A stretch of DNA of 64,000 nt from Desulfosporosinus sp. FKB (GTDB taxonomy: Bacteria; Bacillota; Desulfitobacteriia; Desulfitobacteriales; Desulfitobacteriaceae): contig NZ_NADJ01000028.1 in the NCBI RefSeq assembly GCF_002196705.1, positions 1-64,000 of the forward strand, written 5' to 3'. The notes under the pieces were generated by a model that saw nothing but the letters and a program-made list of their open reading frames with translations, did no database searches and was not told the origin of the DNA. This document shows, piece by piece, positions 34,557 to 43,047 of the stretch. Within the stretch, counting starts at the first letter, position 1; the number at the start of each line of letters is the position of its first letter. The translations under genes and the position numbers were made by a program.

Positions 34557-35198
34557 TCATTTTACGATCTTAATTTTTGACGTTGATTTAAGACACATAG
34601 CATTGGCTTCTTCAGTGTCAAGATGACATTCAAGACTTGAGTTATCGTTGGCCCTTACAATAACATTCGTGTAAGTGCCCCCTCGAAGTCCCGTTGTTTG
34701 GATAGTTACCTCTTCCCCATCCGTAACGCCAAAATGTTTGGCATCTGCCAGGGACATATGAATATGTCTTTGAGCAATGATCAGTCCTTTTGTCAGCAAG
34801 ATACTTCCTTTAGGGCCAACCAGAGTTATACCCGGAGAACCTTCCAAGTCTCCAGACAATCTCACGGGTGCCGTAATCCCTAGTTTGAAACAATCTGCCA
34901 ATAATATTTCGATCTGCGATTCACGTCTCACCGGCCCCAGAATGCGGACCTTTTCGATAGCCCCTTTAGGCCCGCAGATGGTTAATGTCTCCTGACAGGC
35001 GTATTGCCCCGGTTGAGACAGATCTTTAGTTTTTGTCAGTTTGTATCCCGTTCCGAACAAAACATCTGCGTCAGATTGGGATAAATGAATATGTCTATTA
35101 GAGATTCCCACAGGTATGGAGTTGTCCTTCTCCTTTATATCTCCTCCCTCTTTGACCACTTCGAGTAAAAGCTCTACTAAAGTGTCGTACTTTCCCAC
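34557..35198 (-). CDS. pduL: PduL-type phosphate acetyl/propanoyltransferase
   Basis: 213 aa. Converts acetyl-CoA to acetyl phosphate inside the compartment, regenerating CoA. Two PduL halves with the metal-binding His motifs SNRHIHLSQSDAD and QRHIHMSLADAKHFGV, plus HLDTEEANA near the end. GTG 35198 chosen: GAGG lies 11 nt upstream, giving an N-terminal amphipathic helix (GKYDTLVELLLEVVKEG) that looks like an encapsulation peptide. Directly follows the second aldehyde dehydrogenase gene (1 bp). Confidence 0.94.
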   Translation of the reverse strand: MGKYDTLVELLLEVVKEGGDIKEKDNSIPVGISNRHIHLSQSDADVLFGTGYKLTKTKDLSQPGQYACQETLTICGPKGAIEKVRILGPVRRESQIEILLADCFKLGITAPVRLSGDLEGSPGITLVGPKGSILLTKGLIIAQRHIHMSLADAKHFGVTDGEEVTIQTTGLRGGTYTNVIVRANDNSSLECHLDTEEANAMCLKSTSKIKIVK

Positions 35199-35199
35199 T

Positions 35200-36690
35200 T
35201 TAGTAGTCACCTCTTTTTTTCAGGAGCGAAAGCACTTCTTCCACGAGGTTTTGAATCTGATCTTCACTGATACTGCCTGAAACACCGGTTTTCTGTGCCT
35301 CGCAGGAGAAAGAAGCGGAGTTATTGGCGTTTTCAGTGAAGTCTTTGATTCCATAGGCTATACGTTTGATATTGATTAAGTGCAACGGTGTTACATTATC
35401 GGAGGTTGCACTGCCGCCCCAAGTGCCGCAGCCTAAAGTAAAGGCCGGTGCAAGCCCAGTACTTGCTCCCACTCCGCCTTGACTTGAGGAAGTATTGACT
35501 AAAATCCTAAAAACAGGTTTTTCGGAGAACTTCTTAGCTATTTCAGGATTTTCTGTATGGATAGAGATGCTATGGCCTACTCCGCCATTATTCAATAATC
35601 TGATGCTTAAATCACAAGCTTCTTGCCAATCTTTAACGGTATAAAAAGCTAATACTGTTGTTAACTTTTCATAAGACAGCGGGTATCCTTCACCCACTCC
35701 CTGTTGTTCACCCAACAGCACTTTTGTTCCCGGGGGAATTGATATACCAGCAGTATTGGCGATGACTTCCGAAGATCTGCCTACCATTTTGGCATTCATC
35801 GCATGTCCTTTAACAAATAACTTCTTGCTTACCTGCTCTGTTTCCGCAGGTGTCATGAAATAACCGCCTTGGCGTTTGAACTCCTCTACAACTTGATCAC
35901 GAATACATTCTTCCACAATAACGGATTGTTCAGATGCACATATGGTTCCGTTGTCAAAGGTTTTACTGGCTATAATATTTTTAACAGCTTTCGTTACATT
36001 AGCAGTTCTTTCGATAAAGGCTGGAACGTTTCCCGGGCCGACACCCAAAGCAGGTTTACCTGCACTATACGCTGCCTTTACCATGGCAGAACCGCCAGTC
36101 GCAATGATCATTGCAACCTCGTCACACTTCATAAGTTCATTGGTTGCATCCATCGATGGTTTAGAGATACAGCCAATAATATTTACAGGAGCACCGGCTG
36201 CAACCGCTGCATCATGCATCAATTTCGCTGCTTGATTTGTACATTTTAGTGCCGAAGGATGCGGGGAAAACACAATCCCGTTACGTGCTTTAATGGCAAT
36301 AATGGACTTATAGATCGTGGTTGAGGTAGGATTCGTTGAGGGAACGATTCCCATGAGCAATCCTACCGGTTCAGCGATTTCCGTAACCTTATTGACCGTA
36401 TCTTCACGAATGACTCCTATAGTCGGCATAGTTTTAATGAATTCATAAAGTTCTGTTGAGGCAAAGCGATTCTTAAAGGTCTTATCCTCAACCTTACCAA
36501 AACCTGTTTCCTCTACGGCCATTTTGGCCAATGCTACGGCATTTTCCTCTGCAGCTTTAACCATATTGCGAATGATTTTATCAATCTGTTCACTATTGAA
36601 TTTTGCAAGTTCAGCTTGTGCTAATTTAGCCTGACGGGCAAGATTCCTGGTTTCCTGTACAGACTGCAAATCATAATCAAAGCTTTCCAA
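35200..36690 (-). CDS. Acylating acetaldehyde dehydrogenase (catalytic Cys present)
   Basis: 496 aa. Oxidises the acetaldehyde made by CutC to acetyl-CoA with NAD+. ALDH fold with FDNGTICASEQ: the catalytic residue is Cys251 counting from the TTG at 36690 (AGGAGG 10 nt upstream). Cofactor motifs ATGGSAMVKAAYSAGKPALG and GVGPGNVPAFIE are intact. The C-terminal SISEDQIQNLVEEVLSLLKK forms an amphipathic helix typical of BMC encapsulation peptides, joined by a Ser/Asn-rich linker. It is the likely active one of the two paralogues in this operon. Confidence 0.93.
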   Translation of the reverse strand: MESFDYDLQSVQETRNLARQAKLAQAELAKFNSEQIDKIIRNMVKAAEENAVALAKMAVEETGFGKVEDKTFKNRFASTELYEFIKTMPTIGVIREDTVNKVTEIAEPVGLLMGIVPSTNPTSTTIYKSIIAIKARNGIVFSPHPSALKCTNQAAKLMHDAAVAAGAPVNIIGCISKPSMDATNELMKCDEVAMIIATGGSAMVKAAYSAGKPALGVGPGNVPAFIERTANVTKAVKNIIASKTFDNGTICASEQSVIVEECIRDQVVEEFKRQGGYFMTPAETEQVSKKLFVKGHAMNAKMVGRSSEVIANTAGISIPPGTKVLLGEQQGVGEGYPLSYEKLTTVLAFYTVKDWQEACDLSIRLLNNGGVGHSISIHTENPEIAKKFSEKPVFRILVNTSSSQGGVGASTGLAPAFTLGCGTWGGSATSDNVTPLHLINIKRIAYGIKDFTENANNSASFSCEAQKTGVSGSISEDQIQNLVEEVLSLLKKRGDY

Positions 36691-36780
36691 TTCAACGATT
36701 CCTCCTTCCGCAGGTATGCACCCTTTTCAGGTTATACCTGCCCTGTTGCACAATTCGATAACCTTGCGCAGAAGCTAGTC

Positions 36781-37389
36781 TTATTTCTTTCTTTCGTAAT
36801 AACCTTTAAACTTTTGCAAAAGTATATCTTTATTTGCTTTTGCTATTATACGGTCTGCAATATCAAGTTCTTTGTATTCTTTGGCTAATTTGCGAAGTTT
36901 GGCTACTGAAAGAGCCTTTAAAGCATCCAAGCTATTTTCAAGCCCAAATTTATGGACAAAAGTATCGACTTCCTCTTTGCTGGAAAACGTCATTTGCAGC
37001 TGCGAAGAGTCAGCAGGTTCTTTTGCGGTTTCATTGGGTTCAAAACGTTGTTTGGAGGTTCCCTGTTTTGGAAGCGATTCCTTCATAGGGCTTTTTGAAT
37101 CTGAACTTGGTGGGATGTTTGAAGCAACCAAATGCTCTATATGTCCATCCGGTCTGGGAATAACATGTTGTGAAACCAGTGAAGCGTTTCTTATCTGCTT
37201 AGCCGCAATTGCACCAGCTTCCACTGAAGCTTGAACGGCTCCCACGTCACCGGTTACTGCAATCATTACAAGACCGCCGCCAACAAAGGTTCTCCCTACA
37301 AGTTCCACTTGCGCCGCTTTGAGCATAACGTCTGCGCATTCAATCGCAGTAAGAAATCCCCGTGTCTCAATTAAGCCAAGTGCTTGCAT
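36781..37389 (-). CDS. BMC-H shell protein with ~105-residue C-terminal extension
   Basis: 202 aa. Residues 1-~95 are a standard BMC domain ([53 protein letters not shown]). Residues ~96-135 are a polar linker rich in Ser, Pro, Lys. Residues ~136-202 form a helical unit including SLDALKALSVAKLRKLAKEY, which resembles Rho-N/SAP-like helix-extended-loop-helix motifs. PduK-like in layout but without the Cys cluster of PduK. The tail may recruit cargo or tie the shell to other cell components; this is inference. Confidence 0.88.
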   Translation of the reverse strand: MQALGLIETRGFLTAIECADVMLKAAQVELVGRTFVGGGLVMIAVTGDVGAVQASVEAGAIAAKQIRNASLVSQHVIPRPDGHIEHLVASNIPPSSDSKSPMKESLPKQGTSKQRFEPNETAKEPADSSQLQMTFSSKEEVDTFVHKFGLENSLDALKALSVAKLRKLAKEYKELDIADRIIAKANKDILLQKFKGYYERKK

Positions 37390-37400
37390 ACCATTCCCTC

Positions 37401-38078
37401 CTATTCTGCCATAAGGTCAGGCCAGTTAGCCGGATAGGTTACATAGAAGAGTTTGACATACCCGGTAGTACTCCAAGTTACCTTCGAACCTTTCGGTATG
37501 AAAAGAACATCGCCCTGGCAAGCCTCATAGGTTTTATTATTTATAGTGAGGGACAGGCTTCCTTCGAGAATAATATCAATCTCTTCATAGCATAATTCCC
37601 AATCAAAACTGGACTTTTCAATCGTTAAAAAACCTGCACTCATTTGAGAATCATGTTGACTGATAACTTCCCGGTATGCAACGTTGGTACTTGAATTTCC
37701 TGTATCAAACTTTTCATAATTAACGGTTCTGCCCCGCACAATTTTCAGTCCGCTTTTTGGTTCACTCTCTGTCAAAAACGGTGTTACAGGAACAGACAAG
37801 GAGCCATTTTGCAGAGCCTTATTCATCAAAACAGCCTTGACCACCTGATAGATCAGATCTCTGTCTATCTCTGTTCCTCGGCTTGGATTCTTCTGCATTT
37901 CACTTACATTGCAACTATGGTCTACTGCAGGGGCTAAACCTTCAGTGAATTCTATCCCCAAATCTTTAGCCATATCCCTGGCTGAAGGTGTAATAATCGC
38001 ATTGCCGTCAACACAGAATATTTTTTGTCCCTTTGCTGCTGCTGCTTTCACCTCATCGGCGCAAACAAGTTTTTTCAA
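37401..38078 (-). CDS. eutQ: EutQ-like cupin protein
   Basis: 225 aa. N-terminal segment KKLVCADEVKAAAAKGQKIF and NAIITPSARDMAKDLGIEF, a linker, then a C-terminal cupin barrel (~110-225): YREVISQHDSQMSAGFLTIE, DWELCYEEIDIILEGSLSL, GDVLFIPKGSKVTWST, KLFYVTYPANW. This matches EutQ throughout. EutQ has been linked to acetate-kinase-like activity and assembly in ethanolamine compartments. TTG 38078 chosen for AGGAGG 7 nt upstream. 60 bp after the BMC-T gene. Confidence 0.92.
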   Translation of the reverse strand: MKKLVCADEVKAAAAKGQKIFCVDGNAIITPSARDMAKDLGIEFTEGLAPAVDHSCNVSEMQKNPSRGTEIDRDLIYQVVKAVLMNKALQNGSLSVPVTPFLTESEPKSGLKIVRGRTVNYEKFDTGNSSTNVAYREVISQHDSQMSAGFLTIEKSSFDWELCYEEIDIILEGSLSLTINNKTYEACQGDVLFIPKGSKVTWSTTGYVKLFYVTYPANWPDLMAE

Positions 38079-38144
38079 GATCACACCTCCTTTCGCTGAA
38101 TGCTTAAAAAACTATATATTAAATAGGAAGGAAAAATTTTAGCT

Positions 38145-38693
38145 TTACAATAAAGAGCTCCATAACCGCTCAGAAGGCGAGGGTATTACTTCCGTATCAA
38201 CGAGCAAACCTCTTTCAAGAGCAATGGTCTTCCCGGCTTCAATACCGGCTTCTACAGCGGCAACATCTCCGGTGAAGGTGAAGTACGCTTTACCGCCAAG
38301 CCCCCTGCCCAGACGAAGTTCCAGAGCCTGAATATCGGCAGCTTTTAGGGCTGCATCTGCAGCAATAATCATGGTTGCCATGGAAAATGATTCTATAATT
38401 CCAAGGGCCCCAGTCCCTTCCGGTACTGTTGTTGCCGTAATTGCTGGAAAAACCCCTTGATGAACGTTGGGAAGAATAAAGCTATCTGCCAAATATTCCC
38501 CTGCTACAGCAACACCTGCGCTAACTGAGCTTTCAACCGCTGCTACATCTCCGTGAACGATCGTGATATATTTGCCAGGGCAGACAGAAGTAGCACTGGC
38601 CACGTCAACATAAGCAGTTTTGAGCATCTGGTCAGCTGCGAAAATTCCTCTTGCAATACTAGTAACCTCAATCATTCCAATTGCTCTAAACAT
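38145..38693 (-). CDS. pduT: BMC-T trimeric shell protein, PduT-like with Cys38
   Basis: 182 aa made of two fused BMC domains (~1-90 and ~95-175). The pore loop of the first domain has Cys38 (ATSVCPGKY), the position at which PduT holds a [4Fe-4S] cluster on its threefold axis. It sits 1 bp after the RnfC/PduS-like gene, the known electron-transfer partner of PduT. Together they probably move electrons across the shell. Ends with the PSPSERLWSSLL tail. Confidence 0.93.
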   Translation of the reverse strand: MFRAIGMIEVTSIARGIFAADQMLKTAYVDVASATSVCPGKYITIVHGDVAAVESSVSAGVAVAGEYLADSFILPNVHQGVFPAITATTVPEGTGALGIIESFSMATMIIAADAALKAADIQALELRLGRGLGGKAYFTFTGDVAAVEAGIEAGKTIALERGLLVDTEVIPSPSERLWSSLL

Positions 38694-38694
38694 A

Positions 38695-40023
38695 CTAACC
38701 CACCTTTATTACAATAGAGTTGTCTGTAATTTTCATAACAGTACCTGCCAGACTGGCATGAACTGAAGCCCCAAGGCTGTTGTCGGGAATTTTCCCGATC
38801 ATCTGACCGGCTTGAACTTGCTCACCTACAGCAACTACTGGGATTGCCGGGGCTCCAATGTGCTGACGCAAAGCAATCGTCAGATACTGAGGCTGAAAGT
38901 TGACGTTAGTCATCGGAGCCGGTTTGTCAAACTCTGTTAAGCCAATTCTGGCAATGAGTCGTTTGCTTGGAATCAGGCGATACTCTCGAGCCTCTCTCGG
39001 CTGAAATTCCATGGTTGTCGGTTGATATTTAATCCCCTGTTCTGCCAGCTTACCTTTGAAATAACGATTAATAGACCTGGGATGGAGATTTGCCGGACAG
39101 GAGAATAATTCGCAGGCATTGCATTCACAACACAATAAAGCGATTTGTTGTTCTTTAACATCTTCGAGATTGTAGTTCAAAGCCCGCATAACTTTATGAG
39201 GCTGAAGGTTATGACCTAAGAGATAACGCGGACACAAGTCGGTACACATTCTACATTGTTCACAAGCCGTTTTGCTGATGACCCGTGCTTGATCGAGATT
39301 GACTGACTTCTTGCGCATAAGAAAATGGTCTTTTTTCAGCAAAACATAACCTTTACTTTTTTTGGTGACATGACCATCCAAGGTCTTAAGAAGAGAACCC
39401 ATCATTGGACCGCCATCAATAACAGCATAGTCTTCTAAATTGTCTATACCGCATTGGCTGAATAGCTCACGGATCGGCAAACCGACAGGTACTTTGACAG
39501 TTAAACGCTGAGGTATATCACCTGCAACTGTGATATAGGTTTCCGTCACAGGTTTTCCGGACATGGCATTAAATACGTTGAGTGCGGTTTCAGCATTGAT
39601 TACAACACACCCTACTTTCAAAGGGATAGACGTTTCCGGAACAATTCGCTGAGTTAACTCATGAACCAAAACTTGTTCATCTCCGGCGGGATAAATATCC
39701 CGAAGTTCCATAACTCCCAGGTAACTTTCAAGACCTTGAGCAGCGATTCTTTTACGCATGTGGGCAATAACTTCTTTATGTTTGCCTTTAATCCCGATAA
39801 TGGCCTTTCTGGCCTCAATATATCTTCCTGCAGCTGCTAATCCCATGATGATTTCATCGGCCGACTGAACCATCAATTGTTGATCCACTCGCAAAAGAGG
39901 TTCACATTCAGCACCATTGAGTAAGATATACTCAGCTTTCGAAGTTAGTTTGGCATGAGTTGGAAATCCAGCTCCTCCTGCCCCAATAACTCCTGCATCC
40001 CTAATCATGTCCAGAAGATCCAA
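38695..40023 (-). CDS. pduS: PduS/RnfC-like flavo-iron-sulfur oxidoreductase
   Basis: 442 aa. N-terminal NADH/FMN-binding domain (GVIGAGGAGFPTHAKL, LLNGAECEPLLRVDQQLM), an SLBB domain (~165-220), then two [4Fe-4S] motifs, CEQCRMCTDLCPRYLLGH and CCECNACELFSCPANLHPRS, and a C-terminal biotinyl-lipoyl-like segment (~365-442; HIGAPAIPVVAVGEQVQAGQ). This is the PduS layout. In propanediol compartments PduS is a cobalamin reductase; in this B12-free pathway it more likely oxidises NADH and hands electrons to PduT. Confidence 0.93.
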   Translation of the reverse strand: MDLLDMIRDAGVIGAGGAGFPTHAKLTSKAEYILLNGAECEPLLRVDQQLMVQSADEIIMGLAAAGRYIEARKAIIGIKGKHKEVIAHMRKRIAAQGLESYLGVMELRDIYPAGDEQVLVHELTQRIVPETSIPLKVGCVVINAETALNVFNAMSGKPVTETYITVAGDIPQRLTVKVPVGLPIRELFSQCGIDNLEDYAVIDGGPMMGSLLKTLDGHVTKKSKGYVLLKKDHFLMRKKSVNLDQARVISKTACEQCRMCTDLCPRYLLGHNLQPHKVMRALNYNLEDVKEQQIALLCCECNACELFSCPANLHPRSINRYFKGKLAEQGIKYQPTTMEFQPREAREYRLIPSKRLIARIGLTEFDKPAPMTNVNFQPQYLTIALRQHIGAPAIPVVAVGEQVQAGQMIGKIPDNSLGASVHASLAGTVMKITDNSIVIKVG

Positions 40024-40047
40024 CGTTCTCCACCTCCGAATTTTCTC

Positions 40048-40308
40048 TTAAAATGTACAATCTTCATCTATAATTCCAGTAATAACGGCATCAATAGGTG
40101 TATCGTCGCGGTCCAGCATTTTACGCGCAGAACTGCCGGTACAAACCAGTACACGTTCACCAATGCCGGCACCGATGGTATCGGCGGCGATCAGGAGCCG
40201 ACCGGCATCAATTCCTCCCAGAACTTCAACCAGCATAAATTTCAATCCACGGAGCGAATCAGCTTTTCGAGTCGCCCAAATGTTATCAATTACTTTTGCT
40301 GCTATCAC
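40048..40308 (-). CDS. eutN: EutN/CcmL-type pentameric vertex protein (BMC-P)
   Basis: 86 aa; pentamers cap the twelve vertices of the shell. Matches the family along its length: MIAAKVIDNIWATRKADSLR, FMLVEVL, ADTIGAGIGERVLVCTGSSA, DAVITGIID. Only vertex protein in the operon. 15 bp after the preceding BMC gene. Confidence 0.95.
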   Translation of the reverse strand: MIAAKVIDNIWATRKADSLRGLKFMLVEVLGGIDAGRLLIAADTIGAGIGERVLVCTGSSARKMLDRDDTPIDAVITGIIDEDCTF

Positions 40309-40323
40309 TGCATTTCACCTGTT

Positions 40324-40611
40324 TTATTTTAGTTTGTTTTGTATTTCCTGAATGGCTGCTTCCACTGCCGCCGTATCCCCGAAGATGGCAATCATAATCA
40401 GATGCTGCGGACAATGACCCTTGATATCTTCCACAACAACTCCGGCAGCTTTTTCTGCGATATCGGCGGCATACACCATATCAATGAGTCGTCCCTGAAC
40501 TAACCCTACAGCATCGTAATTCTCAATCGTGACAGATGAAGCAGAGCCTTTGCGTCGGAAAAGCAGCTCCAAAGTTCCTTGAGAAGGAGATTTTATGATC
40601 CGAAAGTCCAT
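40324..40611 (-). CDS. Divergent BMC-H shell protein
   Basis: 95 aa with an N-terminal strand-rich segment (MDFRIIKSPSQGTLELLFRR) followed by a degenerate BMC fold (DAVGLVQGRLIDMVYAADIA, LIMIAIFGDTAAVEAAIQEI). The ATG at 40611 has AGGAG 10 nt upstream; a longer frame to 40755 overlaps eutJ and has no support. No typical edge lysine/GGG pore. Probably a specialised tile. BMC status is fairly clear from its context and the GDTAAVEAAI strand-helix. Confidence 0.85.
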   Translation of the reverse strand: MDFRIIKSPSQGTLELLFRRKGSASSVTIENYDAVGLVQGRLIDMVYAADIAEKAAGVVVEDIKGHCPQHLIMIAIFGDTAAVEAAIQEIQNKLK

Positions 40612-40628
40612 AGAGAAACCGCTCCTGT

Positions 40629-41471
40629 CTATTGAATTTCCTGTGTGCAATTCAGAGCAATTCCCAAGGGGGTGACAAACATCGGGTTTTGCGGTTTGTA
40701 GGTTGGAAGCTTTGTTTGTTGGGCAATAATAGTTTCGATTCCTGCTAAACAGCAAGTTCCGCCAACCAGATAGATTTCTTTGACCGAATGTTCCTTGACA
40801 TGCCGATTAATAATGGAAGAGACTTTCTCAATAACTGGCCGTAATACAGGAATCAATTCCCGGTGATTTTGCGGATTCCGTTTATACTGTTCCGCATCGT
40901 CAAAGCTTAGTTTATAAGCCCCGGCAATAACCAAGGAAAAATGGGTTCCGCCCGTAGGCTCATCGGCAACATAGGTCACTTCACCGTCTTTTAAAATGGC
41001 AATCCCTGTCGTCCCGCCGCCAATATCAACAATTGCTCCATTTTTTATCTTTAATACTGCATTGGCCGCAGTCGGTTCATCTAATAATTTGGTAATCTCA
41101 AAACCAGCACCTTGGACAACATGCTTAATGGCCCCTGAATCTAAAGTAAAGGTTCCCGGAGGAAGAGCCGCCGAAGCAAAAATCAGTTCAGTTCCCAGTT
41201 TTTCTTCGAGTTCTTGCTTTAATTCTTTAACAATACGAATCGCACCAATATAATCGACAACCATCCCGTCTTTAACCACATTGGCAAAGCGGTACGCCCC
41301 GGCAACAGGCTGATAATTCTCATCTAAAACTGCTAAGACGATATAGGCGGTTCCCAAATCAATCCCTGTATAATAGACGGTAGTTTTTTTAATTAAAGGC
41401 TTGGCAATGACCTTCTCAAAGTCACGAACAAGTTGATCGCATTCTTGAAACGCAGAATTTACGGTTTGCAT
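40629..41471 (-). CDS. eutJ: EutJ-like Hsp70/actin-fold ATPase
   Basis: 280 aa with the actin/Hsp70 ATPase motifs: phosphate-1 YTGIDLGTAYIVLAVLDEN, DEPTAANAVLKIKNGAIVDIGGGTTGIAIL (phosphate-2 and connect), and adenosine motif EIYLVGGTCCLAGIE. EutJ is thought to be an assembly chaperone in Eut/Cut compartments. ATG 41471 chosen for GGGAGG 6 nt upstream; overlaps the eutT-like gene end by 13 bp, implying coupling. Confidence 0.92.
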   Translation of the reverse strand: MQTVNSAFQECDQLVRDFEKVIAKPLIKKTTVYYTGIDLGTAYIVLAVLDENYQPVAGAYRFANVVKDGMVVDYIGAIRIVKELKQELEEKLGTELIFASAALPPGTFTLDSGAIKHVVQGAGFEITKLLDEPTAANAVLKIKNGAIVDIGGGTTGIAILKDGEVTYVADEPTGGTHFSLVIAGAYKLSFDDAEQYKRNPQNHRELIPVLRPVIEKVSSIINRHVKEHSVKEIYLVGGTCCLAGIETIIAQQTKLPTYKPQNPMFVTPLGIALNCTQEIQ

Positions 41472-42130
41472 TTCTGTCCTCCCAGACATTTCCACATCAT
41501 AATGCAGAGTATGTTAATAATCACACCGACATTTTCAATCAGATCTTGACGTGAACAAGCTTCTTGCTCTTCAACCCAATATGCTTCTAAAATAGCTGGT
41601 TCAAGCTCGCTGAGTGAAGCGCGTAAATAATTTAACAACGTAACCGTTTTGCCATTGGCCAACCGGGCGTGAAATTCATTAATCTCCAATAATTTCACTA
41701 AATTGTCGGCGCAATTTTTAATTTCCTCTTCCGACCATCCCCAGAATTTTATCGGATCTGAGGGAATGCCTTGAAGTTCAGCATTTTTTAGATTGCGGAA
41801 ACACTTTCCCAGTTCTATGACTTCCTCGGCCAAAATAGCGTCGCCGGACATTACAAGCTCGGCCGTCATCAGGAGAAAAAGAGATTCCAGGCTTTCCATC
41901 TTATGTCTCAGCCTCTGTAAACACCAGCTTTTCAGGGCATGATCTTCCTTCCCTCGAGTTAGGCATGCACTTACCCCATCATTGCTTTGAGCCTGTACCA
42001 GTTTGATACCTCTGTCCACCAAAAATTGGCGAGCACCTGGAGTGATTTTTACAGACGATTCCAAAGCGTAGGTGGTAAAAGGCTCTTTCTGATATAAATC
42101 GCGTAACTCCATCTCGGTAATAAACTTCAT
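41459..42130 (-). CDS. EutT-like protein without the adenosyltransferase Cys motif
   Basis: 223 aa, related to ethanolamine-type cobalamin adenosyltransferase EutT: N-terminal FITEMELRDLYQKEPFTTYA and SVKITPGARQFLVDRGIKLV, then a helical bundle (~70-205) ending in NVGVIINILCIMMWKC. The HX11CCXXC metal motif that EutT uses is absent; the equivalent region has only isolated Cys (SACLTRGKEDHALKSWC). CutC needs no cobalamin, so a non-catalytic or different role is likely. Located between the EutP-like and EutJ-like genes. Confidence 0.8.
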   Translation of the reverse strand: MKFITEMELRDLYQKEPFTTYALESSVKITPGARQFLVDRGIKLVQAQSNDGVSACLTRGKEDHALKSWCLQRLRHKMESLESLFLLMTAELVMSGDAILAEEVIELGKCFRNLKNAELQGIPSDPIKFWGWSEEEIKNCADNLVKLLEINEFHARLANGKTVTLLNYLRASLSELEPAILEAYWVEEQEACSRQDLIENVGVIINILCIMMWKCLGGQKCKP

Positions 42131-42212
42131 AGCCTCACCCCACTTTCTGAAATCTCAATTCAACACCCAATGCGTCGAAAGGAGCAGCCTAGCAACATTA
42201 ATGACCCAAATT

Positions 42213-42659
42213 TTATTCCTTCTGCTCCAAAAGATGTAAGTGTCTTTTTAAGGCCGCTACCCCTTGATTGTCTTTAAGGGAGACCAAGAAATACGGTTGA
42301 GAAACTCCAATGTTTAATAGCTTCTGTGTGCAGAAATTAACATTTTCCTGGCCTAAATCGTTCTTGGTAATCACGCCGATAACAGGACAAGTAAAGGTCT
42401 TAGCGAATCCAGGCGGATAAACATCAACAAGTCTGGATGAATCGAGCAGAAGAAGCACATGGGATGCAGTTTGGGCAGTGGCAATCAAGTATTTATACAT
42501 CGACGCGTTTTCAATATAGGAACCGGGTGTATCGATGGTGTTTTTCCCATAAATAACATCTTGGGTTTTTCTTAAAGGTCTGTCAGTGTCATTTAATAGG
42601 TTAGCCAGAGTAGATTTGCCGGCTCGAGTCGGTCCAACGACCATAATGCGTTTCTTCAT
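42213..42659 (-). CDS. EutP/PduV-like small GTPase
   Basis: 148 aa Ras-like P-loop protein: Walker [10 protein letters not shown] (8-16), G3 DTPG, G4 TKND, G5-like SLKD. PduV is associated with microcompartment movement, EutP with nucleotide/acetate metabolism. Start ATG overlaps the upstream BMC stop by 4 bp (ATGA), so translation is coupled. Length normal for the family. Confidence 0.92.
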   Translation of the reverse strand: MKKRIMVVGPTRAGKSTLANLLNDTDRPLRKTQDVIYGKNTIDTPGSYIENASMYKYLIATAQTASHVLLLLDSSRLVDVYPPGFAKTFTCPVIGVITKNDLGQENVNFCTQKLLNIGVSQPYFLVSLKDNQGVAALKRHLHLLEQKE

Positions 42660-43006
42660 GTGCGTGTAATCTTCGCAGGAGTAAAGCCCAACAACTTATC
42701 CAGCGTCTCATTAATGGCGGTCATAGCTTCTTCAACACTGGCCACATCGCCGGATATAACCAAGGAGCCGGTAAAACGGTCCAAAAACCCGATCTCCACG
42801 TCAGATGTCTTGGTCGCAATATCTCCGGCAATAATTGCTGTCTCACTGGGAGTGAGAGTTGCAATTCCGATGGCTCCCCGCTCTTCGATTCCCAGGCGTT
42901 CGTATAAATCCTGAACAGGCGAAGCTATAATATGGGCCAGCGTAACTTGCTTGCCAGGCACATACTCCTGAATAATACGTTTTCGATCAAACTCATCTGT
43001 ACTCAT
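42656..43006 (-). CDS. PduU/EutS-type (circularly permuted) BMC-H shell protein
   Basis: 116 aa. The N-terminal ~20 residues and [20 protein letters not shown] followed by the permuted BMC fold ([40 protein letters not shown]) match PduU/EutS, whose N-terminal strands form a beta-barrel plug over the pore. Usually interacts with the PduV/EutP-like GTPase, encoded next with a 4-bp overlap. Confidence 0.93.
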   Translation of the reverse strand: MSTDEFDRKRIIQEYVPGKQVTLAHIIASPVQDLYERLGIEERGAIGIATLTPSETAIIAGDIATKTSDVEIGFLDRFTGSLVISGDVASVEEAMTAINETLDKLLGFTPAKITRT

Positions 43007-43047
43007 AACATCCCTCTGTCCTGTTGGCCTATATACTCTAAGCCCTA

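Noticed and set aside
40612-40755. 48-residue N-terminal extension of the divergent BMC protein
   Set aside because: It overlaps the end of eutJ in another frame; ATG 40611 has a proper ribosome binding site and a normal BMC length.
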